This document shows positions 8,465 to 17,900 of a DNA stretch of 64,000 nt, one piece after another (position 1 is the first letter of the stretch; each line of letters opens with the position of its first letter). This stretch comes from Aquimarina sp. Aq107 (GTDB lineage Bacteria > Bacteroidota > Bacteroidia > Flavobacteriales > Flavobacteriaceae): the NCBI RefSeq assembly GCF_943733665.1, contig NZ_OX030782.1, positions 330,001 to 394,000 on the forward strand. Direction: 5' to 3'. The position numbers were made by a program, and so were the translations under genes. The notes under the pieces were generated by a model that did not search any database, was not told the origin of the DNA, and saw only the letters and a program-made list of their open reading frames with translations.

Positions 8465-8617
8465 TTAACATAATTGCAGGGTCGCTTGAGTATTTTGACC
8501 GGAATCGTCGTCATCAAGCAGCGCAGCAAATCCTCCTTTGATTGTTCTGGAGTTATTTAATTTTGAAATTTGAAATTTTTCGAAACTTAATTTGTTTTTT
8601 TTTCTGTCTTTTTTCAT
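8465..8617 (-). CDS. RiPP precursor peptide with GG-type leader (Bacteroidota class I lanthipeptide-like)
   Basis: A 50-codon gene, ATG at 8617 and TAA at 8465. The lysine-rich start is followed by the leader pattern LSFEKFQISKLNNSRTIKGG, which is the hallmark of Bacteroidota GG-family natural-product precursors (hydrophobic positions at alternating spacing, KLN, then IKGG at residues 26-29). Cleavage after Gly29 would release a 21-residue core containing four consecutive Asp (35-38), Ser39, Thr43, Thr46 and a C-terminal Cys50, compatible with one dehydroamino-acid/thioether event. It lies between a membrane AraC-type regulator and a prolyl oligopeptidase, has a TAnnTTTG box at 8654-8661 and a strong terminator. 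No LanB, LanC or transporter gene is in the window, so any modification enzymes must act in trans. The leader match is strong; the modification type is inference. Confidence 0.78.
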   Translation of the reverse strand: MKKDRKKNKLSFEKFQISKLNNSRTIKGGFAALLDDDDSGQNTQATLQLC

Positions 8618-8653
8618 TGTGTGAATTTAAATAGGGTTAACTGATTTCTGTCA

Positions 8654-8661
8654 CAAATGTA
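8654..8661 (-). promoter_or_regulatory. -7 promoter box of the RiPP precursor gene
   Basis: On the minus strand the sequence is TACATTTG, an exact TAnnTTTG box, 36 bp before the precursor ATG. No good TTTG -33 element is found at the right distance, which fits a promoter that depends on an activator bound at the palindrome 8698-8711. Confidence 0.55.
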
Positions 8662-8697
8662 ATGGGATTTTTAACTAAATTTTAAGCCTATATGCTT

Positions 8698-8711
8698 AAA
8701 TTCATGAATTT
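8698..8711. promoter_or_regulatory. Palindromic operator, copy 1 (upstream of precursor gene)
   Basis: AAATTCATGAATTT is a perfect 14-bp dyad, two bases after the stop codon of the AraC-type regulator gene. Its centre is about 47 bp upstream of the precursor's -7 box, a typical activator position. The same core occurs twice more upstream of the regulator gene (10599-10635) and was not noticed in other intergenic gaps of the window. Confidence 0.55.
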
Positions 8712-8713
8712 CA

Positions 8714-10399
8714 TCACCTATTTTCCGCTATTTTGTTCTTTAAATTCTTTAAAAAATAAGAAGGGTAGATCCCAGTGTTTTTATGGAAAGCGGTAGTAAA
8801 AGACTGTGCTGTATTAAAGCCAAATTCTTTGGCAATGGCTTTTATAGTATAGGATCGTAATTTAGAGTCCTCGGTTAGTCTTGTTACTGCATAATCGATC
8901 CTGAGATTATTAATGTATTGAGAAAAAGAAGTCTTTTTCTTTGTATTTATTATTTTTGATAAATAACCATTATTGGTATTTAATTCTTTGGCAAGCAAAC
9001 TTAAAGTGTATTGTTTTGTTACAAATTGATTACTTCTTTCGAATTTATCAAGCTTACTTAGAATCGTATCGACTACTTCAGATGGTAAATCAATATCTTC
9101 TCTTCGACTTTTCTCTTTAGGATGCGTACTATTTTTCTTTACTGCATGTTCATTCCGGTTTTCTAATAAGATTTTAAACCGTTTTTTGTTTATTAAATTT
9201 CTTCTACCAACATAAATAATAATCGCTGACAAAATCAAAACGAATAGAACTAAAAACCAATTTATCAGTTTTTCTGTTTTTTTCTCCGTTTCAAGTTTTG
9301 TTATCAGTTTTTCTTTTTCCGAAATTAATTTTGGAGTATCATATTGTTCTGCTATCTGTTTACTTAGATTCGTAGGTCTAGTTTTAAGAATACTATCCAC
9401 GGATAGTAATTTCTTTATGATTTCTAATTGTTTTTCAGCATTGTCTTCATATTTTTTGAATAAAGCTTCATAGGCATCTCGTGCTTGAAGAATTACTTGA
9501 GGACTTTTTTTATAGGTAGAATCAACTTTATCAAGATAATATATGGACTTTGTTTTATCATTAATCGAATCATAAATACTGCTAATATGTATGTAATTCA
9601 TAGCAAGTGAAATTTTCTTGTCTTCTATTAATGAAGTCCCTTTAATCATACTGTCTAGGGCGGTTTTGTATTCCTTTTGTATCAATTTGGCACTTCCATA
9701 CGATAGTAAAAAAAGTGGATACAAATATTTATCCTCAGTATCCGAGCTTACTTGTATCCCTTTCTTGCTATAGAATTGAGCAGAATCTGCCCTTTTATTA
9801 AGTATGTAAGCATTAGAAATAGCGAATAAAGATTTTAAATACTGTTTTTTATGTTTTTCTTGATGCTCTAGTTTTTTAAAAAAAGACATATTTTCCTTAA
9901 AAATATTAAATGCTTCATTGTTTTCATGAATTTTACTTTTAAGTAATCCTATGTAATGTCTTATAATTAACTGTTTGAATTCATCTTTTTGCTCACTATA
10001 ATATTCATTCGCTTTTAGATAATTTTTTAATGCTTCGTTATATTCTACTACATAATAAAGCTGTATTCCTTTTTGTAAATAACCTTTAGCCAGATAAGCT
10101 TTGTCTTCAAGGTTTTGCGACACTTGGATGATACTATCAGAATATTTAACGGCATCCTCAGAATGACTAAATATTTCAGAAAGCGTGTAATAAGCCTCTG
10201 CAAGCTCAGCAACATTATTATTTTGTTTGACCAAATTTAGGTATTGATTCGCTAGTGATTTTTTGCGAAATTCATTGCTTTCACTCTTTATTTTATTGGA
10301 GTATAAGATTGATAATGAATCTTGTTTTTGTATTTGATTTGCGCATAAAATATTAACAAAAAATAATAGTAGTATTAAAAAAGAAAACTCATTTCTCAT
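8714..10399 (-). CDS. TPR-repeat membrane-anchored AraC-family transcriptional regulator
   Basis: A 561-residue protein. Residues 1-19 form a signal peptide (FSFLILLLFFVNILCA). Residues about 30-330 are helical TPR-type repeats rich in paired Ala/Tyr/Leu positions (for example AKGYLQKGIQLYYVVEYNEA). A coiled segment and one transmembrane helix at about 379-397 (WFLVLFVLILSAIIIYVG) follow. The C-terminal about 100 residues are an AraC-type double helix-turn-helix (YTLSLLAKELNTNNGYLSKI and IKAIAKEFGFNTAQSFTTAF). The predicted topology puts the TPR sensor outside the cytoplasm and the DNA-binding domain inside, the layout of many Bacteroidota one-protein sensors. Palindromes flanking the gene suggest it controls itself and the adjacent RiPP precursor. 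Confidence 0.88.
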   Translation of the reverse strand: MRNEFSFLILLLFFVNILCANQIQKQDSLSILYSNKIKSESNEFRKKSLANQYLNLVKQNNNVAELAEAYYTLSEIFSHSEDAVKYSDSIIQVSQNLEDKAYLAKGYLQKGIQLYYVVEYNEALKNYLKANEYYSEQKDEFKQLIIRHYIGLLKSKIHENNEAFNIFKENMSFFKKLEHQEKHKKQYLKSLFAISNAYILNKRADSAQFYSKKGIQVSSDTEDKYLYPLFLLSYGSAKLIQKEYKTALDSMIKGTSLIEDKKISLAMNYIHISSIYDSINDKTKSIYYLDKVDSTYKKSPQVILQARDAYEALFKKYEDNAEKQLEIIKKLLSVDSILKTRPTNLSKQIAEQYDTPKLISEKEKLITKLETEKKTEKLINWFLVLFVLILSAIIIYVGRRNLINKKRFKILLENRNEHAVKKNSTHPKEKSRREDIDLPSEVVDTILSKLDKFERSNQFVTKQYTLSLLAKELNTNNGYLSKIINTKKKTSFSQYINNLRIDYAVTRLTEDSKLRSYTIKAIAKEFGFNTAQSFTTAFHKNTGIYPSYFLKNLKNKIAENR

Positions 10400-11195
10400 A
10401 CATTCAATTTCGATATAAAATTTTAGGTTTAAAGGTAAAAATAGAATGGTTATTGAGAATTAAAGAAAAGTTAAATTCGTGTTTTTATCCATTTTTTAGC
10501 CTGTATACTTATTACAAAAATAATTAAAGTCTTTATTAATGTCTTTTTTTTTTGTAAAGTTTTGATATACAGGTTTTTTTAAGTTGAAAAAATGAATTGA
10601 AATTCATGAATTTCAAGCTTATATTCATGAATTTCAGTTGTATCTATTTTCATATTCCACATAATATATAGACTTTTGAATTATTAACGATTTATTAATG
10701 ATTTTAAAAAGGAATCATTTCAAATGTTTCTTGAAATTTGTTGAACAGCTAGGTTGATTTATGTTTTACATTAATAATATAAATTAACACTTATGATCGG
10801 AAAATAAATTGTTTTATTTGAAATTATAAAACTTTAGAATAGGTTATCCTATTTATGAAATAATCTTTGGAAGTATTTTTTGAATAGAAAAATTATATAA
10901 TCCGAAGATTATAATATAACAAATTTTGATATAAAATAGCTCAACTTTAAAAGGATACAGCATTACAAATTCTGTTGAAAGTTAAGTTGTGAAGAAGACA
11001 TAGTTTTTCGAAATAATCCCATTTTTTGGAAAAGTCACGCATATGTCACTTTTGGAAATTTCTAGAAATAGAGATTTTGGGAGTGCAGGAGGCGAAGCCA
11101 TATCAAAACCTCATTTTAATATACATTTTTTTAAGTTTTACATTCTTGTTGACACAGGAGTGTATGTAAATGTCTCACATATAAATCATTAACTC
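10400..11195. other. 796-bp divergent intergenic region
   Basis: The region separates the minus-strand AraC-type regulator from the plus-strand NusG paralogue. It holds two palindromic operator copies (10599-10635). A TAnnTTTG-like box on the minus strand (CAAAAATA at 10515-10522 on the plus strand, TATTTTTG as transcribed) could be the regulator's -7 element. I found no convincing promoter for the NusG paralogue. Near its right end is a locally G-rich block (11079-11099) with a small GGC-GAA-GCC hairpin. A 49-codon open frame (11043-11192) ends three bases before the NusG-paralogue start; it matches nothing I recognise. Confidence 0.5.
10599..10635. promoter_or_regulatory. Two palindromic operator copies in phase (copies 2 and 3)
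   Basis: GAAATTCATGAATTTC (10599-10614) is a perfect 16-bp dyad and TATTCATGAATTTC (10622-10635) a second copy. Their centres are 21 bp apart, two helical turns, so two dimers would bind on one face. The core equals that of copy 1 at 8698-8711. They lie about 200 bp upstream of the AraC-type regulator start and about 560 bp upstream of the NusG paralogue; autoregulation is the simplest reading. Confidence 0.55.
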
Positions 11196-11723
11196 ATGTC
11201 AAAAACTTTTAAAACCGGTTGGTATGTCCTGTATGTTAAATCATGTCAGGAGAAAAAAGTTCACGATCTTTTACAAGAAGATCAATTAGAATCTTTTTTA
11301 CCCGTAGTGAAAACTATTAGAAAATGGAGTGATAGAAAAAAGATTGCTTTTAAACCTCTTTTTACTTCTTATGTATTTGTAAAGATTAATTCACCTTTAG
11401 ATTTTCATAAAGCACTTTCCGTAAATGGCGCTTGTGCTTATATCCGATTTGGGAGCGAATATGCAATAGTAAAGGATCAAGAGATTTTAAACATTAAATT
11501 ATTTTTAGGATCTAACGAAATTTCTAATGTAGAAACTTCTAATAGAACATTTAAAATAGGTGAAATCAAGAAAATTAACTACGGATCACTAAGTGGCCTG
11601 GAGTGTGAGATCTTAAAAGTTAACAACACCAATAAACTTATCGTAAGGATAGATTCATTGCAACAGAGTATTATAGCTACAATTCCTTCTTGCCATATTG
11701 TAGATATTCATAAGGTAGCATAA
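11196..11723 (+). CDS. NusG paralogue, UpxY-type transcription antiterminator
   Basis: A 175-residue protein with an N-terminal NGN domain (WYVLYVKSCQEKKVHDLL, then KPLFTSYVFVKI and YIRFGSEYAIV) and a C-terminal KOW-type domain (about residues 115-150, KIGEIKKINYGSLSGLECEI). It lacks the insertions of housekeeping NusG and resembles UpxY/RfaH-type specialised factors, which board RNA polymerase at one leader and suppress pausing and termination. It lies 177 bp upstream of the first synthetase, with two hairpins between. In other phyla NusG paralogues serve long antibiotic operons (LoaP in Bacillus, TaA in Myxococcus), so antitermination of this NRPS/PKS operon is the natural inference. Confidence 0.87.
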   Translation: MSKTFKTGWYVLYVKSCQEKKVHDLLQEDQLESFLPVVKTIRKWSDRKKIAFKPLFTSYVFVKINSPLDFHKALSVNGACAYIRFGSEYAIVKDQEILNIKLFLGSNEISNVETSNRTFKIGEIKKINYGSLSGLECEILKVNNTNKLIVRIDSLQQSIIATIPSCHIVDIHKVA

Positions 11724-11780
11724 TATTAATCAAGCTATTTAAGCTACAAATCTACATACATTAAATTCCTGAAAAAAATC

Positions 11781-11823
11781 AAGTTTATATCATCTAAGTA
11801 AATTATATAGATGATATAAACTT
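11781..11823 (+). promoter_or_regulatory. Perfect 16-bp leader hairpin between NusG paralogue and NRPS1
   Basis: AAGTTTATATCATCTA (11781-11796) is exactly complementary to 11808-11823 with an 11-nt loop. No T-run follows, so it is not a standard terminator. Its place between the antiterminator gene and the first giant NRPS gene makes it a candidate recruitment or pausing element. Confidence 0.6.
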
Positions 11824-11839
11824 AGTAAAATATTATGTT

Positions 11840-11857
11840 CGATTGGGTTTCCAATTG
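11840..11857 (+). promoter_or_regulatory. Second leader hairpin before NRPS1
   Basis: ATTGG (11842-11846) pairs with CCAAT (11851-11855) around GTTT, extendable by a G-T and a C-G pair. It follows the 16-bp hairpin by 18 nt and ends about 43 nt before the NRPS1 start. Confidence 0.4.
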
Positions 11858-11900
11858 ATATGATAATAGTTTAATTTTTGGAGCGTACTAAATAATTAGA

Positions 11901-14900
11901 ATGGATATGATTCAGAAAAAAATTACAACAAAATATTGGGTTAATAAACTGGAAGGTTTTTCTTCTGACGATTTAAATACTTCTATGGAGTTAATTTCAT
12001 CTGAAGATAGTATTTCAATAAAAGCAGAGGATTTATCCTATTTTTATAAATTAACCTCAGATAATCATATTGCTGAATTTACGATTCTTTTAACCGTTTT
12101 CAATACGCTTTTACAACGTTATTTTGGGGAATGTTATATGATTTTCTCGGATGATTTGATTCCTGATGAAGATATTTCATTATTATATCGTTTTTCAGCT
12201 ATAAACAATAAAATATTTAAACAGTTTCTTCAAGAAGTTAAGGAAGAAGTTCAGGATGTATACAAGCATAAAGGTTATGATTTAGATACGTTTGAAGGAA
12301 AAGAATTTGAAAAATATACGCCATATGGATTTTCTTATAATGGAATTAAAAATAATTCTTCTTCATTTTCATTAAAAGTAACTAAGCAAGAAAATAAAGA
12401 TATTAGAATTTCTATACTTTTTTCAGAAAATTTTGTAAAGAAGGAGCTTGCAAGTCATTTCCTAAATAGATTTAGTGTTTGGGTTAAAGAATTAGAAGAA
12501 AACATAGAAAAGCAGGTTTCCCAAATCGCAATCATATCCGAAGAAGAAAAAGAAAAGCTAGTATCTGCAGTTGATACTGTAGATACTGTAGGTTCTTTGT
12601 CAGATACAATCATTTCATTATTTCAATCTCAGGTCACCAATACTCCTAATGATATTGCTCTTGAATATGAAGGAAAGGAATTCACTTATAAAGAAATTAA
12701 TGACCGATCTAATCAATTAGCTCATTATTTGGTAGAAAAAATAGGTATTTCTTCTGGTGATTTTGTTGGAGTGAAATTAGTAAGGACTGAAAAATTATTA
12801 ATTTCACTTTTGGCTGTACTTAAAACAGGAGCTACGTATGTGCCTATTGATGTAACTTATCCTGAGGAGAGAATTGCTTACATAGAAAGTGATAGTAATT
12901 GTAAATTGGTCATTGACCAGCAACAAATAAATCAGTTTGAGAAAGATCAACTTAAGTATTCAAAACAGAATATAAAAACTGATACTAAATCGAGTGATTT
13001 AGCCTATATCATTTATACTTCGGGAACTACTGGAAATCCTAAAGGTGTAATGATTACCCATCAGAATGCGGTTGCTTTGATTAATTGGGCAAAGGATGAA
13101 TTTAAAAACACTGATTTTGAGGTAGTGTATGCAGCTACATCACATTGTTTTGATCTCTCTGTTTTTGAATTCTTTTATACGTTATCAGTAGGGAAGAAAA
13201 TAAAATTATTGGATAATGCACTAGAAATAGGAGAGCATATAGAAAACGATAGCAAGGTGTTATTAAATACAGTTCCTTCCAGTATTCGAAACGTACTAGA
13301 AGAAGCTTATGATTTATCAAATGTATGTGCTGTGAACTTGGCAGGAGAACCTTTTCCTGTAGATATAGCTCAAAAACTTTTAACTACAAAAGCAGAGATT
13401 AGAAATCTTTATGGTCCATCAGAGGACACTACTTATAGTACATGTTATAAATTATTAAATAAAGAAGTATATAAATCAATTCCTATAGGGAAACCTATTA
13501 CGAATACTCAAGTCTATATTTTAGATGAAAACTTACAGTTGTTACCTTCAGGCGCAATAGGGAAATTATATGTTTCTGGAGTTGGAGTAACGAAAGGGTA
13601 TTTGAATCGTCCAGAATTAACCGCTGAAAAGTTTATAGAAAATCCATATTGTTCTGGAGAACGAATTTACGATACTGGAGATTTGGCAAGATGGCTTCCA
13701 GATGGAAATATTGAATTTTTAGGACGAAAAGATCATCAGGTAAAATTAAGAGGATATCGTATAGAATTAGGCGAGATAGAAAATTCGATATCAGATTTTT
13801 CTGAAGATGTTTTGCAAGCTGTTGTAGCGGTTAAAAAAGTTAAGGAAAAAGAAATTTTAGTTGGTTACTATGTTGAGAATAATGTTATTGATAAATCTGA
13901 ATTAAGAGATTATTTAAGCATCCGTTTACCATCCTACATGATTCCGACTTATTTTATTGCAATAGATTTCGTTCCTCTTACCCCAAATGGAAAAGTAAAT
14001 AAAAAAGCACTTTCCGAAATTACTACAGTAGATATCGTTAAAAAGGATTATGTAGCACCTAGAGATAAAACAGAGCAAGATTTAGTGAATATATGGGAAG
14101 AGGTGTTAGGAATAAAAAACATTGGTGTTAAGGACAATTTTTTTGAGTTGGGAGGTCATAGTCTTATGATTTCACAAATTATAAATAAGGCTTATAAGGC
14201 TATGGGAGCCAATATCCCTTTTAAGTCTTTTTACACAAATCCAACAATCGAAGATATAAGGAAAACCTTAAAAAATGATACGTTTATCTCAATAGAAACG
14301 GCTCGCATTTCGGATTCTTATCCGATTACATCATCACAACATCGTTTATGGTTGCTAAGTCAAATAGAGGAGAGTACACAAGCATATCATATTAGAGGAG
14401 CTGTATCTTTAGAAGGAAATGTGGATATCGAAAAATTTGAGGAGGCATTTCATTATGTAGTTAGCCGTCATGAAATATTACGTACATATTTTGATAATAA
14501 TGAGGAGGGTATTCTAAGACAGTACGTATTATCAAAAGCGGATTTTGATTTTGAATTAATAGTAAAGGATTTTTCTAAATCGGATGTACCTTATGAAAAA
14601 GTTGCGAATTATATAAAAGAACAAAAAGGTAAAGGATATGATTTGTCTAAAGCTCCTTTATTTGATGCATCATTATTAAAAATTAATGATGACAACTTTG
14701 TGTTTTTCCTATCAATGCATCATATTATTAGTGATGGTTGGTCATTAGAGATTTTAACTTCGGAGATTGTAGAAAGCTATAAACAACTACAATCAGAAAA
14801 TTCTTTAAAGCTACCGGATTTACCAATACAGTTTAAAGATTATGCAGTTTGGTTGGAAGAAACAAATACCGAAAGTGCATTAAAGAAATCAAAAGAATAT

Positions 14901-17900
14901 TGGTTAAATGTTTTTCAAGGAGAATTACCAGTGCTGGATTTACCAACTTATAAAAATCGTCCACTTGTAAAAACATATACAGGTAAGGAGGTAAATTATA
15001 ATTTTTCAAAAGAGATTTTATCTAATCTGAAGGTATTTTCACAGAAACATCAAGTTACCTTATTTATGACTTTGATGTCTGGAATTAAAACCTTGCTTTC
15101 AAAATATAGTAATCAGAAGGATATCATCATAGGTACACCAATCGCAGGAAGAGAACATCCTGATCTTGAACCACAAATAGGTCTGTATTTAAATACATTA
15201 GCAATAAGAACCAAGTTAAATAGAGAGGATAGTTTTTTAGATATACTTCAAAAAGAAAAACAACAATTATTAGGAGCGTATTCACATCAAAAATATCCTT
15301 TCGATAAACTAGTAGAAGAACTTGGAGTAGCAAGAGATCCTTCCAGATCACCATTATTTGATGTAATGGTTATATTACAAAATCAAAAACAATTATCGGA
15401 TTTCCAAAATAGAGAAGACCTTCAGGAATTAGTGGTAAGTCCATTTAACATAACGCGTGAGACTTCTCAGTTTGATCTTTCTTTTGCATTTATAGAGAAA
15501 GAAGATTTGTCACTTCATATAACGTATAATACAGATATTTATGAAGAGTCTTTTGTAATAGAAATCTTTTCTCATTTGGAAAATTTATTTGAACAAGTAT
15601 TAGTTTCTGATCATATTAGGCTAGAAGATATAGATGTACTAACAAAGTTAGAAAAGCATAAAATATTAGTAGATTTTAACAATACTAAAGTAACTTACCC
15701 AAAGGATAAGACTACTGTAGATCTATTTAATGATCAAGTTAAAAAAACACCTGATCAAGTAGCTTTAATTTTTGAAGAAAAAGAGGTTACATATGAGGAG
15801 CTTGATAAGTTATCTAGTCAATTAGCTAATTATCTAATAGTTAATTACAAAATAGATGTCGAGGACTTGATAGCAGTCAAATTAGATAGAAGCGAATGGC
15901 TTATAATTTCTTTGCTGGCTGTATTAAAAACCGGAGGAGCTTATGTGTCAATTGATCCTACTAGTGATGCTTACGAACGTTCAGCATATATCGAAAATGA
16001 TAGTAATTGTAAAGCTGTAATTAATAATGAATTACTAGATCATTTTAAATCTCAGCAACGCAATTATGAAGAGAGATTACCAGAAGTACCTTTGAAACCG
16101 GAGCATCTTATGTACGTAATTTATACTTCAGGTTCGACTGGTAGACCAAAAGGAGTAATGGTTGAGCATAAAAGTTTAGTAAATTATATAAAAAATCAAT
16201 CTTTAGAATTTGATTTTGATAGTACAGAACGTGTTTTATTATTTTCTAATCCAACATTTGATGCATCCGTAGAACAATTGTTTTTGACCTTATTGAATGG
16301 CGCATCATTAATCATAATATCAAAGGAGTATATCATTGATCCTTCAAGGTTTGTAAGAGCCTTAAAAGAATATGATATAACACATTTTCATTCTACACCA
16401 ACTTATTTACAACATTTAAATGATCTTAAATCTTGTGAAAATATAAGAAGAATAGTCTCTGGTGGTGAAGCATGCTCAAGAGATCTAATTATGAAAATGA
16501 GTAGTGTTTCAGATTTTTATAACAAGTATGGACCTACAGAAACAACAATTAGTTCTACAATTTGTAAGATTAATAAAAATCAATTTAAAGGAAACATCGT
16601 ATCTATTGGAAGTCCAATAGCAAATACTCAAATATATGTATTATCAGAAGGTCTTGGATTGTTACCTGTTGGAGTAGTAGGAGAAATATGCATTTCAGGA
16701 GAAGGACTATCAAGAGGATATTTAAATCAACCAGAGTTGACATCTACAAAGTTTGTGGAAAACCCTTATTTAGCAGGGGGAAAAATATATAAAACAGGTG
16801 ATTTAGGTCGTTGGTTGCCAGATGGAACAATAGAATTCATCGGAAGAAAAGATGACCAAGTTAAAATTAGAGGGTATCGTATAGAGTTAGGAGAGATTGA
16901 GAATGTTATGTTATCTCAAAATTTTATAAATCAGTGTTCTGTTGTAACACAGAAAGTTGAAGGTGAAGAGGTAATTGTAGCTTATTTGGTAGCCGAAAAA
17001 CCGTTGGATAAAAAAGATTTACGTTTATCTCTAAGTAAAGAATTACCTGATTATATGTTACCGAGTTATTATGTAGAGATAGATGCTATTCCATTGACAC
17101 CAAACGGTAAAGTAGATAAAAAAGCATTACCTCCAGTAGGGAATCAGGATGTAGCCCTTCAAGAATATGTAGCTCCTACCAATGATTTACAAGTAAAGTT
17201 AGTGTCTATTTGGGAAAATGTGTTAGGCGTAGAAGGTATTGGTATCACTGATAACTTCTTTGAATTGGGAGGGCATAGCTTAAAAATAACGCTGTTGGTT
17301 AATAAAATCAAACAACATTTAGATTTAGAAATATCCGTAAGAGACATGTTTCTAAATCCTACAATTGAAGGAGTAGTTTCCAAATTAGAAGCGAGTATTT
17401 ACCATAGTATTCCAAAAGCATCTCAGAAAGAAAGTTATAGTTTAACATCTTCTCAGAGACGTATATGGGTTATGAGTCAATTTGAGGAAGGAAATGTAGC
17501 ATATAACATACCTAGTGCATTTAAACTAAAAGGTAGATTTCATCCAGATAAGTTATCTCAGGCTTTTACTAAGATAGTTGATAGGCATGAAGTACTACGT
17601 ACCGTTTTCAGGGGAAATGATCAAGAAGAGGTAAGACAGCATATTTTGGATGCTAACTCAATGGATATAACATTAGAATTTGTGGATATAAGTTCAGAAT
17701 CAGATTCTTCTGCACTATTAGAAGATTTAGTTGTTTCAAATCAAAACCATGTTTTTGATTTATATAATGGTCCATTATTCAAAGGAATGGTTATCAAGTT
17801 AACTCCAGAGAATCATGTACTGCTGCTAAATATGCATCATATTATTGGAGATGGTTGGTCGATGGAGATATTGAGCAAAGAATTTATAACAGTCTATAAC

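Noticed and set aside
8398-8529. N-terminal extension of the prolyl oligopeptidase frame up to an ATG at 8529
   Set aside because: It runs through a terminator hairpin and, in another frame, the RiPP precursor gene. Starting at 8397 gives a clean lipoprotein signal peptide.
11781-11823. Leader hairpin as an intrinsic terminator of the NusG paralogue gene
   Set aside because: The stem is followed by AGTAAAATA, not a T-run, so a regulatory or recruitment role is preferred.
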